From assembly GCA_947625655.1 (NCBI GenBank), contig CANQPD010000006.1, positions 1-64,000 on the forward strand: DNA of 64,000 nucleotides. Direction: 5' to 3'. The stretch is from an uncultured Dysosmobacter sp. Its GTDB lineage: Bacteria > Bacillota > Clostridia > Oscillospirales > Oscillospiraceae. The position numbers were made by a program, and so were the translations under genes. Shown piece by piece: positions 36,662 through 46,679 of this stretch (positions within the stretch are counted from its first letter, which is position 1; every line of letters begins with the position of its first letter). The notes below the pieces were generated by a model, which was not told the DNA's origin, did no database searches, and saw nothing but the letters and a program-made list of their open reading frames with translations.

Positions 36662-38035
36662 TCACCGCGGGGACGGGTCCATGGCGGCCAGCTCCCGCAG
36701 GACCTTCACCTGGATGGGAATGGCGCAGGCCAGCGTCAGGCAGTCGGACACCGCCTGGGTCATCTGAATGCCCGGGATGCCCAGCGCGGTGGAGAGAATC
36801 CACACCAGGGGGATGAAGAACACGCCCTGCCGGGCCATGGCCAGAAAGGTGGCGGGCACGGTGCGGCCAATGGTCTGGAGCATCATGTTGCTCATGACGA
36901 CCCAGCCCTGGAAGAAGAACGTGACGCACTGGAACCGCAGGGCGGCGGCGCCGATGGCAATGACCTCCGGATCGTCCCGGAACAGGGCCACCAGCTGGGG
37001 GGCGAAGGCAAAGCCCAGGGCGCTGACCGCCAGCAAAAAGACGGTGGAGCTCTTGACGCAGAACCAGAACCCTTCCCGCACCCGCTTGTACAGCCTGGCG
37101 CCGTAGTTGAAGCCGCAGACGGGCTGGAAACCCTGGCCGAAGCCGATCATGGCGGAGCCGCCGAACATCATGATGCGCTGGACCACGCCCATGGCGGCGA
37201 TCACGGCGTCGCCATAGGGCTTGGCGGCCAGATTCAGGCAGATGGTGGCCACGCTGGCCAGCCCCTGCCGGGCCAGGGAGGGAAGTCCGCCCTGGATGAT
37301 CATTTTGTAGTAGGACCATTTCAGCTGGACCCGGGAGATATGGATATGGAGATTGCCGCCCTTGGCGCAGCCCGCCAGCAGCAGGCAGAAGCTGACGAAC
37401 TGGCTGATGATGGTGGCCCAGGCAGCGCCGGCCACGCCCAGATCGAACACGAAGATCAGCAGCGGGTCCAGGCCGATGTTCAGCACCGCGCCGCTGGCGA
37501 TGCCCACCATGGCATAGGCGGCGCTGCCCTGGAACCGCAGCTGGTTGTTCAGCACCAGAGAGGCGGTCATCCACGGCGCGCCGAAGAGGATGACCCGCAG
37601 ATAGGCCTTTGCATAGGGCAGGATGGTGTCGGTGGAGCCCAGCAGCAGCGCCAGCGGCTCCAGAAAGAGCTGCCCCAGAACACAGATGACAAGGCCCGCG
37701 GCCAGGGCGGAGAAAAAGCCGGTGGCGGCCATGTTGGAGGCGTCCTCAAAATTGTGCTTTCCCAGCTCCCGGGAGATGAAGTTGCCGCTGCCGTGGCCAA
37801 AGAAAAAGCCCACCGCCTGGATAATGGCCATCATGGAAAAGACCACGCCCACGGCGCCGGTGGCGGCGTTGCTTTTCAGCATGCCCACAAAAAAAGTGTC
37901 CGCCATGTTGTAAAAGGCGGTGACCAGCATGCTGATGATGCAGGGGAGCGCCAGACGGCAGATCAGCCGCCCCACCGGCGTCTCCGTCATCTGATGAAAT
38001 TTTTGTTCCTGCTTTTCGTCCATTTTTTCGTCCAT
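36662..38035 (-). CDS. MATE family efflux transporter
   Basis: GRLICRLALPCIISMLVTAFYNMADTFFVGML; SNAATGAVGVVFSMMAIIQAVGFFFGHGSGNFISRELG. Confidence 0.95.
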   Translation of the reverse strand: MDEKMDEKQEQKFHQMTETPVGRLICRLALPCIISMLVTAFYNMADTFFVGMLKSNAATGAVGVVFSMMAIIQAVGFFFGHGSGNFISRELGKHNFEDASNMAATGFFSALAAGLVICVLGQLFLEPLALLLGSTDTILPYAKAYLRVILFGAPWMTASLVLNNQLRFQGSAAYAMVGIASGAVLNIGLDPLLIFVFDLGVAGAAWATIISQFVSFCLLLAGCAKGGNLHIHISRVQLKWSYYKMIIQGGLPSLARQGLASVATICLNLAAKPYGDAVIAAMGVVQRIMMFGGSAMIGFGQGFQPVCGFNYGARLYKRVREGFWFCVKSSTVFLLAVSALGFAFAPQLVALFRDDPEVIAIGAAALRFQCVTFFFQGWVVMSNMMLQTIGRTVPATFLAMARQGVFFIPLVWILSTALGIPGIQMTQAVSDCLTLACAIPIQVKVLRELAAMDPSPR

Positions 38036-38193
38036 AGCAATCCTCACAGAATTTTCTGAATTTTAACGATATTATAACATATTTGCAAGAAAAAGAAAAG
38101 AGGATTTCCTTCGGAGCCGGGACGCGCTTTCCGGCATAGGATAGGGTGTATCCGCAGACGGCGGATGCAATCTCAAGGAAACGAGGGATCGTT

Positions 38194-38532
38194 TTGCATA
38201 TCAGTGAAGCCTATGAGCATGAGCCCATCCGGCCCTATCAGGCGGAGGACGCCTGCCCGATGAACGGCTGCAATAAGGTTGGTACTCAGTGTGTGGATGT
38301 CAGCGCGCCCCTGACCCTGACGCCCACCGCATCGGTGGGCACCGTCACCGTGGCCTGCCAGGGGGTGCCTGACATCACCTGCGTCACAGACGCCGGCGGC
38401 GCCAGCTGCACCGTGACCATGACCCAGCAGGTCTGCGTATCCGTACCCATCCGCTATGGCGTGACCCTGACCTCCGGCGAGCCTACCATCGCCTGTGCCG
38501 ACAACAGCTGTGTCGGCTCTGGCTGCTGCTGA
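38194..38532 (+). CDS. Cys-rich hypothetical protein (112 aa), TTG start
   Basis: HISEAYEHEPIRPYQAEDACPMNGCNKVGTQCVDVSAPLTLTPTASVGTVTVACQG...ADNSCVGSGCC; own terminator. Confidence 0.65.
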   Translation: MHISEAYEHEPIRPYQAEDACPMNGCNKVGTQCVDVSAPLTLTPTASVGTVTVACQGVPDITCVTDAGGASCTVTMTQQVCVSVPIRYGVTLTSGEPTIACADNSCVGSGCC

Positions 38533-38541
38533 GGCGCGCCG

Positions 38542-38584
38542 GCCCGCCCCCGCCGAAGATTCAGGCGGGGGCGGGCTTTTTTGC
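38542..38584 (+). terminator. Rho-independent terminator
   Basis: gcccgcccccgccgaagattcaggcgggggcgggctttttt. Confidence 0.9.
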
Positions 38585-38698
38585 GGCGTTTTTGCGGGGC
38601 TGGGGCCTTGCAAGCGGCGGGAAAAGTGAGTATACTGTATGTGATTCAAAGTCCCTGCTTTGGACACACGGAAAATCGCATCGGAAAGGATGATTTTT

Positions 38699-39973
38699 AT
38701 GACCGCTTATCCCAAGATGACCGCTGAGGAGCGCAAGGCGGAATACGCCGGACTGCAAAAGGAATTCGAGGCGCTGAAGGCCCGGGGCCTCAGCCTGAAC
38801 ATGGCCCGGGGCAAGCCCGGCAAGGCCCAGCTGGATCTGGTGAGCGATATTTTCGCGCTGATGCAGAAGCCCGAGGACTATGTGTCCGACGGCATCGACG
38901 TCCGCAACTACGGCGAGATGAGCGGCCTTCCCGCCGCCAGGCGCCTGTTTGCCGACATCCTGGGCTGCAAGCCCTCCCAGGTGTTTGTGGGCGGCAACGC
39001 CAGTTTGCAGCTGATGTACGACACCATCTCCAAGGCCTATACCCACGGCCTGCTCCACTCTGAGCGCCCCTGGTGCAAGGAGGAGACCGTGAAGTGGCTG
39101 TGCCCCGCCCCCGGCTATGACCGCCATTTCAAGGTGACGGAGTCCTTCGGCTTTGAACTCATCACCATCCCCATGACCGATGACGGCCCCGACATGGACG
39201 CCGTGGAGGAGGCCGTGAAGGACCCGGCTGTCAAGGGCATCTGGTGCGTGCCCAAGTACTCCAACCCCGACGGCATCATCTACTCTGACGAGACCATCCG
39301 CCGCATGGCCGCCCTGAAGCCCGCCGCCCCGGACTTCACCGTCATGTGGGACAACGCCTACTGCATCCATGAGTTCGAGGGGGATTACGTGGAATTCCCC
39401 GACATCCTGTCCCTGTGCGAGCAGGCGGGGAACCCGGATATGGTGTTCGAGTTCGCCTCTACCTCCAAGGTGACGCTGCCTGGCGCGGGCGTCAGCTGCT
39501 TCGCCTGCTCCGAGGCCAACATGGCCTACATGGAAAAGCTGCTGACCGTCCAGGTCATCAGCTTTGACAAGGTGAACCAGCAGCGCCACGTCCTGTACCT
39601 GAAGGACAAGGCCCACACCCTGGAGCTGATGCGCAAGCACGCCGCCATCATGGGCCCCAAGTTCCGGGCCGTGGTGGACACCCTGGACCGGGAGATCGCT
39701 CCCCTGGACATCGCCTCCTGGCGGCGGCCCAAGGGCGGCTACTTCGTGTCCCTGAACGCCATGCCCGGCACCGCCAGGCGGACCCTGGCCCTGTGCCGCG
39801 AGGCCGGCGTCACCATGACCAATGCCGGCGCCACCTTCCCCTACGGCAAGGACCCGCAGGATTCCAACATCCGCATCGCCCCGTCCCTGCCGCCTGTTGA
39901 GGAGCTGGAGCAGGCCATCGCCGTGTTCTGCGTCTGCCTGAAAATGGCCGCGCTGGAGAAGCTGGGCGTATGA
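38699..39973 (+). CDS. Aminotransferase class I (aspartate aminotransferase type)
   Basis: LNMARGKPGKAQLDLV; VRNYGEMSGLPAARRLFADIL; FASTSKVTLPGAGVSCFA. Confidence 0.9.
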   Translation: MTAYPKMTAEERKAEYAGLQKEFEALKARGLSLNMARGKPGKAQLDLVSDIFALMQKPEDYVSDGIDVRNYGEMSGLPAARRLFADILGCKPSQVFVGGNASLQLMYDTISKAYTHGLLHSERPWCKEETVKWLCPAPGYDRHFKVTESFGFELITIPMTDDGPDMDAVEEAVKDPAVKGIWCVPKYSNPDGIIYSDETIRRMAALKPAAPDFTVMWDNAYCIHEFEGDYVEFPDILSLCEQAGNPDMVFEFASTSKVTLPGAGVSCFACSEANMAYMEKLLTVQVISFDKVNQQRHVLYLKDKAHTLELMRKHAAIMGPKFRAVVDTLDREIAPLDIASWRRPKGGYFVSLNAMPGTARRTLALCREAGVTMTNAGATFPYGKDPQDSNIRIAPSLPPVEELEQAIAVFCVCLKMAALEKLGV

Positions 39974-40839
39974 GATATTACGGCAGCGTCTACCGTCCCC
40001 CCTCCGAGGCATACAGCCTCATCGTCCAGGTGACCTACGGCTGCAGCCACAACACCTGTGCCTTCTGCAGCATGTACAAGGAGAAGCACTTCGCCCTCCG
40101 GCCCCTGGAGGAGGTCATCGAGGACTTCCACATCGCCCGCCGGACCTACCGGAACGTGGACAAGGTGTTCCTGGCGGACGGCGACGCCCTGGTGCGCAAG
40201 GCCAGCGAGCTGTACACCATTCTGGACACCATCCGGGAGCTGTTTCCGGAGTGCCAGAGGGTCACCAGCTACGCCTCCCCCGCCTCCATCCGCATCCGCA
40301 CCGACGAGGAGCTGCGGACGCTGCGGGAAAAGGGGCTGACCATGGTGTACATGGGCCTGGAGTCCGGCTGCGACGAGGTCTTGAAGCTGATGCGCAAGGG
40401 CCACGGCGCGGCAGAAATCATCGAGATGGGCCAAAAGGTCCGCCGGAACGGCATCGCCCTGTCCGTCACCGCCATCACCGGCCTGGGCGGCCCGGAACTG
40501 CTGGAAAAGCACGCCGTGGAGACCGCCAGGGCCTTCAACGCCATGAACCCGGAGTACATCGGCATGCTGACGCTGATGGTGGAGCCGGGGACGCCTCTGT
40601 ACGACTGGGTCCAGGAGGGCAGCTTCCAGCTGCTGACCCAGCCCCAGGTGCTGGAGGAGACCCGCCTTTTGGTGGAGCGCCTGGACAGCCCGGGGAGCGT
40701 CTTCCGCATGAACCACGCCAGCAACTACCTGGTGCTGAAGGGCACCCTCAACGGCGACCGGGAGGCCATGCTGCGGACCATCGACATGGCGGAGCACGAC
40801 CTCAGCCGCCTGCGCCCCGAGGAATGGAGGGGGCTTTAA
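39970..40839 (+). CDS. Radical SAM protein
   Basis: VQVTYGCSHNTCAFCSMYKEKHF cluster motif (C-x4-C-x2-C); VYMGLESGCDEVLKLMRKGH; ATGA overlap with upstream gene. Confidence 0.92.
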   Translation: MRYYGSVYRPPSEAYSLIVQVTYGCSHNTCAFCSMYKEKHFALRPLEEVIEDFHIARRTYRNVDKVFLADGDALVRKASELYTILDTIRELFPECQRVTSYASPASIRIRTDEELRTLREKGLTMVYMGLESGCDEVLKLMRKGHGAAEIIEMGQKVRRNGIALSVTAITGLGGPELLEKHAVETARAFNAMNPEYIGMLTLMVEPGTPLYDWVQEGSFQLLTQPQVLEETRLLVERLDSPGSVFRMNHASNYLVLKGTLNGDREAMLRTIDMAEHDLSRLRPEEWRGL

Positions 40840-40860
40840 AAGAGAAGGAGGAGGTACTCT

Positions 40861-41307
40861 ATGAAGAGAAAAGGCAAGTGGATCGCCGGAGCCGTCCTGC
40901 TGCTGGCGATGGCCGCCGTCGTTCTTCTGTACCAGCGGGATCGGAGCGCCCGCTATCCCCTGGATTTTACCCGGGATGAGTTGGCGTCCGCGACTGTGGG
41001 CGCCAACTATACGGAGACCCTCACCCTGACGGAGCCGGAAGAGCTTGACGCCCTGTATGAAGCCCTGGAGCGCATGCGCGTCGTCGGGGAGGCGGAGCGG
41101 GATGAAGGCGCTCTCATGGGCGCGCAGGCATACATCCTGAAGATCGAGTTGAAGGATGGCGGCGGCCGCACCTTCTCCTACGAGCAGAGAGACGCCGGCG
41201 GCTCCGGCGTCCTCTCCCGCGGCGGACACCCGGACTGTCAGGTCCGCCGTCTGGATATGCGCGGGCTCTGGCAGTCCATCACCGGCGAATACCCCGGGCA
41301 CGCCTGA
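40861..41307 (+). CDS. Hypothetical membrane-anchored protein
   Basis: N-terminal TM segment AGAVLLLAMAAVVLLY; agaaggaggaggt RBS. Confidence 0.7.
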   Translation: MKRKGKWIAGAVLLLAMAAVVLLYQRDRSARYPLDFTRDELASATVGANYTETLTLTEPEELDALYEALERMRVVGEAERDEGALMGAQAYILKIELKDGGGRTFSYEQRDAGGSGVLSRGGHPDCQVRRLDMRGLWQSITGEYPGHA

Positions 41308-41327
41308 GCCCTCTTTCCGATATCATG

Positions 41328-41360
41328 AAAGCGCCCGCCCCTGTCAGGGGCGGGCGCTTT
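41328..41360. terminator. Bidirectional terminator
   Basis: gaaagcgcccgcccctgtcaggggcgggcgctttc. Confidence 0.85.
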
Positions 41361-41374
41361 CGCTGTCGGCTGTC

Positions 41375-41800
41375 TCAGAACTTCTTGTCAATGGCCGTCT
41401 CGCAGTAGGCACAGCGGTAGGTGTGCTTCTCCGGGTCGCTCAGCAGGAAGACGGCGTCCAGTTGAGGCTCGGAAACGGTGATGCACCGGGGATTCTTGCA
41501 GTGGATGATGTTCACCAGCTTCCGGGGCAGCTCCACGTGCTTCTTTGCCACCCGCACGCCGTCCCGGATCACGTTGACGGTGATGTTGGAGTCGATATAG
41601 CCCAGCACGTCCAGATCCACCTCCATGGGGGAGTCGATCTTGATGATGTCCTTCTTGCCCATGCGGCCGCTGCGGACATTCTTGATGATGGCCACGGAGC
41701 AGTCCAGCTCGTCCAGATGCAGATACTTGTAGATGTCCATGCTCTTGCCGGCCTGGATGTGGTCCAGAACCACGCCGTTTTGGATGCTGTCGATATTCAT
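41375..41800 (-). CDS. pyrI: Aspartate carbamoyltransferase regulatory subunit
   Basis: MNIDSIQNGVVLDHIQAGKSMDIYKYL; Zn site CKNPRC...YRCAYCE. Confidence 0.96.
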   Translation of the reverse strand: MNIDSIQNGVVLDHIQAGKSMDIYKYLHLDELDCSVAIIKNVRSGRMGKKDIIKIDSPMEVDLDVLGYIDSNITVNVIRDGVRVAKKHVELPRKLVNIIHCKNPRCITVSEPQLDAVFLLSDPEKHTYRCAYCETAIDKKF

Positions 41801-41816
41801 GAATCAAGCTCCTTTC

Positions 41817-42737
41817 TCAGACCTCAATGCCCAGCAGCTTCATGATGAGGGCCATGCGGATGAACTTGCCGTTTTTCACCTGCCGCCAGTAGGCCGCCCG
41901 GGGATCCCGGTCCACCGCCACGGAGATCTCGTTGACACGGGGCAGGGGGTGCAGGATGGACAGGTCCGCCTTGGCGTTCACCAGCTTCTCCGGCGTCAGG
42001 ATGTAGCTGTCCTTCAGGCGGAGGTAATCCTCCTCGTTGAAAAACCGCTCCTTCTGGACGCGGGTCATGTACAAAATGTCCAGCTGGGGGATGACGGACT
42101 CCAGATCGGTGGTCTGGGTGTAGGGGATCCCCTTCTTTTTCAGGGCCTCTTCTTTAACATAGCGGGGCAGCTTCAGCTCGTTGGGGGAGATGAGGACGTA
42201 GTTGATGTTTGCATACCGGCTCAGGGCGTTTACCAGGGAGTGAACGGTGCGGCCGAATTTCAGGTCGCCGCAGAAGCCCACGGTGAAGTTGTCCAGCCGC
42301 CCCTTCTCCCGGTGGATGGTCAGCAGGTCCGTCAGGGTCTGGGTGGGGTGATTGTGGCCGCCGTCGCCGGCGTTGATGATGGGCACCTCGCTGAACTGGG
42401 CGGCGGCATAGGGCGCGCCCTCCTTGGGGTGGCGCATGGCGATGATGTCGGCATAGCAGCTGACGGTGTGGATGGTGTCGCCCACGGTCTCGCCCTTGGC
42501 GGTGGAGCTGGAGTTGGCCTCGGAGAAGCCCAGCACGCTGCCGCCCAGGGCCAGCATGGCGGACTCAAAGGAGAGGCGGGTGCGGGTGGAGGGCTCGAAG
42601 AACAGCGTCGCCAGCTGCTTGTGGGCACAGGCGTTCTGATATTTGACGGGGTCTGCGATGATGTCCTCCGCCGTGGCGATGAGCTGGTCGATCTCCTCCA
42701 CGGTGAGGTCGGTGACATCAATGATATTTCTAGGCAT
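41817..42737 (-). CDS. pyrB: Aspartate carbamoyltransferase catalytic subunit
   Basis: [65 protein letters not shown]. Confidence 0.97.
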   Translation of the reverse strand: MPRNIIDVTDLTVEEIDQLIATAEDIIADPVKYQNACAHKQLATLFFEPSTRTRLSFESAMLALGGSVLGFSEANSSSTAKGETVGDTIHTVSCYADIIAMRHPKEGAPYAAAQFSEVPIINAGDGGHNHPTQTLTDLLTIHREKGRLDNFTVGFCGDLKFGRTVHSLVNALSRYANINYVLISPNELKLPRYVKEEALKKKGIPYTQTTDLESVIPQLDILYMTRVQKERFFNEEDYLRLKDSYILTPEKLVNAKADLSILHPLPRVNEISVAVDRDPRAAYWRQVKNGKFIRMALIMKLLGIEV

Positions 42738-42864
42738 GGTGATGCTCCTTTCTATATGGGGCCCTGCCGAAGCCCGGCGAAGCGGCTTCAGCGGGGAGAG
42801 AACCGGCCCCATACCGCCGGTTCTGCCGAGGCTGGAGAAATGAATGGAACGGGCGGAGCGGAAT

Positions 42865-43506
42865 TTATTTCGACGTGATCCAGCTTTCGTCGCCGGGATC
42901 CGCCCGGAACTTCTTCAGCCGGTCGATGTCCTCGGGGCGGATCTTGCCCTCCTCGGCGGCCGCCTCGCAGACGGCGTCGAAGTTGGACAGGCTGAAGTTG
43001 GTGACGTTGGCGGCGGCCATGCGGTCCAGCCCCTTCTGCAGGCCGTAGGTGAAAATGGACACGATGCCCAGCACCTGGGCGCCGGCCTCCCGCAGGGCCT
43101 CCACCACCTCGATGCAGCTGCCGCCGGTGGAGATCAGGTCCTCCACCACCACGACCTTCTGGCCTTTTTCCAGCCTGCCCTCGATGCGGTTCTGGCGGCC
43201 GTGGTCCTTGTTGCCGGAGCGGACATAGCCCATGGGCAGGCCCATGAGATGGCCCACGATGGCGGCGTGGGCGATGCCGGCGGTGGAGGTGCCCATCAGG
43301 ACCTCCACGTCGGGATAGTGCTGGCGGATCAGCTCCGCAAGACCCTCCTCCACATGGGTGCGGACGGCGGGGGCCGTCAGGGTCAGGCGGTTGTCGCAGT
43401 AGATGGGGCTTTTGATGCCGCTGGCCCAGGTAAAGGGCTCGTCGGGCCGCAGAAAGACGGCGCCGATAGAAAGCAGGTCATGGGCGATGGTGTGTTCAAG
43501 TGACAT
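42865..43506 (-). CDS. pyrE: Orotate phosphoribosyltransferase
   Basis: [47 protein letters not shown]. Confidence 0.96.
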   Translation of the reverse strand: MSLEHTIAHDLLSIGAVFLRPDEPFTWASGIKSPIYCDNRLTLTAPAVRTHVEEGLAELIRQHYPDVEVLMGTSTAGIAHAAIVGHLMGLPMGYVRSGNKDHGRQNRIEGRLEKGQKVVVVEDLISTGGSCIEVVEALREAGAQVLGIVSIFTYGLQKGLDRMAAANVTNFSLSNFDAVCEAAAEEGKIRPEDIDRLKKFRADPGDESWITSK

Positions 43507-43542
43507 ATCGTTGTTCTCCTTTCAGAAATAACAGATGAAATA

Positions 43543-44292
43543 TTACCGCAGCAGTGAAAACAGCAGATACAGGATCAGCATGTGTACCGGATAAAAGGCG
43601 TAAGAGCCGTATTGCAGGGCGCGGCTTTTCCGCCCCGGCCGGCCATTGTACAGCCAGATGGGGAGCAGGGCCAGCACCGCAAAGCCCTGGGTGGGAAATT
43701 CCCAGCCCAAAAGAGAAATCAGGAGCCCCTGAAACCCCACGATGTTCAGCAGGATCATGGCCGCCGCCTGGGCCAGCCACGCGCCGGGGAAGCCCCGCAG
43801 GGCATAGAACGCCACAACGGTCAGCATTCCCCGCCAGCCGTAGTCCACCATGCCCACGATGCTGAGCAGCAGCGTTCCCGGCAGGACGAGGGCGGCCCGC
43901 AGAGCGGTCTTCGCCGAGCGCTCCCGCCGCGCCCGGTCGATAGCGGAGATGGCCAGCAGGCCCAGCAGCAGGGTGAACAGCACATTCTGGTGGAAGGGAT
44001 AGAACACCGTGCTGCCGTAGAGAAGATCAAAGGGAATTTCGGAGAGGAGGGCAAACGCCAGCAGCCGCATGGCGTAGCGCTTGCGGTCAGAGGTATGGAA
44101 AAACCCCTCGGAGATCTGAAACGCGAAGATGGGGAAGGCCAGACGGCCCGCGTAGGTCATCCAGAAGTTTCCGGGCACCAGGGTGGCCCACAGGTGGTCC
44201 AGCAGCATGAGAAACATGGCCAGACACCGCAGCTGGTTGGCGCTGATGCCGCCGAAGGGCCTGTGGCTCAGGGGAGAGGGAACAGTGCACAT
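43543..44292 (-). CDS. TraX family membrane protein
   Basis: CLAMFLMLLDHLWATLVPGNFWMTYAGRLAFPIFAFQISEGFFHTSDRKRYAMRLLAFALLSEIPFDL; FYPVHMLILYLL. Confidence 0.88.
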   Translation of the reverse strand: MCTVPSPLSHRPFGGISANQLRCLAMFLMLLDHLWATLVPGNFWMTYAGRLAFPIFAFQISEGFFHTSDRKRYAMRLLAFALLSEIPFDLLYGSTVFYPFHQNVLFTLLLGLLAISAIDRARRERSAKTALRAALVLPGTLLLSIVGMVDYGWRGMLTVVAFYALRGFPGAWLAQAAAMILLNIVGFQGLLISLLGWEFPTQGFAVLALLPIWLYNGRPGRKSRALQYGSYAFYPVHMLILYLLFSLLR

Positions 44293-44295
44293 CGC

Positions 44296-45000
44296 TCAGC
44301 CCAGGAAATCCTTTACCGCCCGGCGGTAGGCCGCCACGGGATCCTCGGCCTGGGTGATGGGGCGGCCCACCACGATGTAGTCGCAGCCGGACCTGCCCGC
44401 CTTCTCGGGGGTCATGATGCGCTTCTGGTCGCCAACGGCGCTGTCGGCGAAACGGATGCCGGGGGTGACGGTCAGGAAGTTTTCGCCGCACTTTTCCTTC
44501 ACCAGCGCCGCCTCCAGGGGAGAGCAGACCACGCCGTCCAGGCCGGAATCGGCGGCATTTTTGGCGTAGGACATGACGGTCTCCGCCATGGGGGTGTCGA
44601 TGAGCAGCTCGTTTTTCAGGGCCGTCGCGTCGGTGCTGGTCAGCTGGGTGACGGCGATCAGCAGGGGCCTGGTGCCGTCGGGGCGGGTCAGGCCCTCCAG
44701 GGCGCCCTTCATCATCTCGCTGGCGCCGGCGGCGTGAAGGTTCACCATGTCCACGTCCAGCCGGGAGAGGACGCTCATGGCCCGCTTCACGGTGTTGGGG
44801 ATGTCGTGGAGCTTCAGATCCAGGAAGATCTTGTGGCCCCGGGCCTTGATGTCCCGGACGATCTGGGGGCCCTCGGCGTAGAACAGCTCCATGCCGATCT
44901 TCACAAAGGGCTTCTCCCCGGCGGGGAATTTGTCAAGGAAGGCCAAAGTCTCTTCCTTATTGGGAAAGTCCAGAGCAATGATAACATCTTTCGCGCTCAT
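44296..45000 (-). CDS. pyrF: Orotidine 5'-phosphate decarboxylase
   Basis: [58 protein letters not shown]. Confidence 0.96.
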   Translation of the reverse strand: MSAKDVIIALDFPNKEETLAFLDKFPAGEKPFVKIGMELFYAEGPQIVRDIKARGHKIFLDLKLHDIPNTVKRAMSVLSRLDVDMVNLHAAGASEMMKGALEGLTRPDGTRPLLIAVTQLTSTDATALKNELLIDTPMAETVMSYAKNAADSGLDGVVCSPLEAALVKEKCGENFLTVTPGIRFADSAVGDQKRIMTPEKAGRSGCDYIVVGRPITQAEDPVAAYRRAVKDFLG

Positions 45001-45033
45001 ATCAAAAACAGTCCTTTCTGTTGATTTTCAGGT

Positions 45034-45948
45034 TCAGCCGTGGGCCGCGCCGGTCAGCTCAGAGATATTGGCGACGCCCAGCCGCTGGCAGACGGCAGGC
45101 AGGTTTTCCACCATGGTCTTGCAGGCGAAGGGGTCCTTCAGGTTGGCGGCGCCCACCTCCACAGCCGTGGCGCCCGCCAGCATCATCTCCGCCGCGTCCT
45201 CGGCGGAGGAAACGCCGCCGCAGCCGATGATGGGCAGCTTCACGGCTTCGTACACGTCCCACACCATCCGCAGTGCCACCGGGAACACGGCTGGGCCGGA
45301 GACGCCGCCGGTGCGGTTGGCGATGAGGGGGCGCTTCGTCTTCAGATCAATGCGCATCCCCAGCAGGGTGTTGATGAGGCACAGCCCGTCGGCCCCGGCG
45401 TCGGCGCAGGCCCGGGCGATCTCGGCGATGTCGGTGACGTTGGGGGTCAGCTTCATGAACACCGGCTTCTTCGTGACGGCCTTCACGGCCCTTGTGACCT
45501 CGGCGGCGCTCTTTGGGTCGGAGCCAAAGTTCCTGCCGCCGCAGTGGACATTGGGGCAGGAGATGTTGACCTCCAGAATGGCCACCTGGTCGACGTCGTT
45601 CAGCTTCCGGCAGTTCTCCGCGTACTCCTCGATGGAGAAGCCGCCCACATTGGCGATGACCGGGCCGTGGAAGATTTTGGCGATGTTGGGCACCTCTTTT
45701 TCGATGACGGCGTCGATACCGGGATTCTGCAAGCCCACGGCGTTCAGCATGCCGCCCGTCATCTCCGCGATGCGGGGCTGGGGGTTGCCCAGGCGGGCCT
45801 GGCCGGTGGTGCCCTTCCAGGAGAAGCTGCCCAGGATGTCCAGGTCGTACAGCTCCGCGTACTCCCGGCCATAGCCGAAGGTGCCGGAGGCGGGGATGAT
45901 GGGATTTTTCAGCTCCACGCCCGCCAGATTCACACTGAGGTTCACCAT
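45034..45948 (-). CDS. pyrD: Dihydroorotate dehydrogenase (catalytic subunit)
   Basis: VNLAGVELKNPIIPASGTFGYGREYAELYDLDILGSF; EVNISCPNVHCGGRNFGSD. Confidence 0.96.
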   Translation of the reverse strand: MVNLSVNLAGVELKNPIIPASGTFGYGREYAELYDLDILGSFSWKGTTGQARLGNPQPRIAEMTGGMLNAVGLQNPGIDAVIEKEVPNIAKIFHGPVIANVGGFSIEEYAENCRKLNDVDQVAILEVNISCPNVHCGGRNFGSDPKSAAEVTRAVKAVTKKPVFMKLTPNVTDIAEIARACADAGADGLCLINTLLGMRIDLKTKRPLIANRTGGVSGPAVFPVALRMVWDVYEAVKLPIIGCGGVSSAEDAAEMMLAGATAVEVGAANLKDPFACKTMVENLPAVCQRLGVANISELTGAAHG

Positions 45949-46679
45949 ACGATCTCCTCCTTGTACAGGATGGGCCCATCCTTGCAGACCCGCTTATAGC
46001 CATCCCTGGTGGGCACGGTGCAGCCCATGCAGGCGCCGAAGCCGCAGCCCATCCGGGCCTCAAAGCTGAACTGTCCGCCCTTCAGCTGGGGAAGGCCATG
46101 GACGGCCTTCAGCATGGGCAGGGGGCCGCAGGAGAGGACGTAATCGCACTCCGGCACGGCCCGGATGCAGTCGGTGACGAAGCCGCGGGTGCCCAGGCTG
46201 CCGTCCTCGGTGGCGATGAGCAGCCGGCAGCCCAGGGCGGCGAATTCCTCCAGATAAAAGGCGTCCGTCCCGGAGCGGAAGCCCAGGGCCACGGTTGGCG
46301 CGGCCCCCGCTTCGATCATCCGCTGGGCCAGGCCGTACAGCGGCGCGATGCCGATGCCGCCGCCCGCCAGAACGGGATGCGCGCCCGCAAGGCGCATGTC
46401 GAACCCGTTGCCCAGGCCGCTGAGCACGTCCAGCTCCGTGCCGGGGACACAGCGCGCCAGCTCCTTTGTGCCCGCGCCCACCACCTTCACCAGCAGCATC
46501 AGCGCATCAGACGTCCAGTTGCAGATGGAGATGGGCCGCCGCAGGAATTTCCCGGGCAGTTCAATATTTACAAACTGTCCCGGCGCGGTGATGGCGGAGG
46601 TGTCGCCGGAGAGCACCAGCTCATAGGTGTCCGCCGTCAGCTGCCGGGCGTGCTCCAGGGTAAACAGCGATTTTTTCAT
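45942..46679 (-). CDS. pyrK: Dihydroorotate dehydrogenase electron transfer subunit
   Basis: PGQFVNIELPGKFLRRPISICNW; MGCGFGACMGCTVPTRDGYKRVCKDGP Fe-S motif. Confidence 0.94.
   Translation of the reverse strand: MKKSLFTLEHARQLTADTYELVLSGDTSAITAPGQFVNIELPGKFLRRPISICNWTSDALMLLVKVVGAGTKELARCVPGTELDVLSGLGNGFDMRLAGAHPVLAGGGIGIAPLYGLAQRMIEAGAAPTVALGFRSGTDAFYLEEFAALGCRLLIATEDGSLGTRGFVTDCIRAVPECDYVLSCGPLPMLKAVHGLPQLKGGQFSFEARMGCGFGACMGCTVPTRDGYKRVCKDGPILYKEEIVW

Noticed and set aside
39970-40839. C-x4-C-x2-C in the radical SAM protein as a novel cluster motif
   Set aside because: This TYGCSHNxCxFC variant is, to my knowledge, common in a large family of Firmicutes radical SAM proteins.
40000-43000. 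PyrI presence as unusual for Firmicutes
   Set aside because: PyrBI pairs are common in Clostridia.
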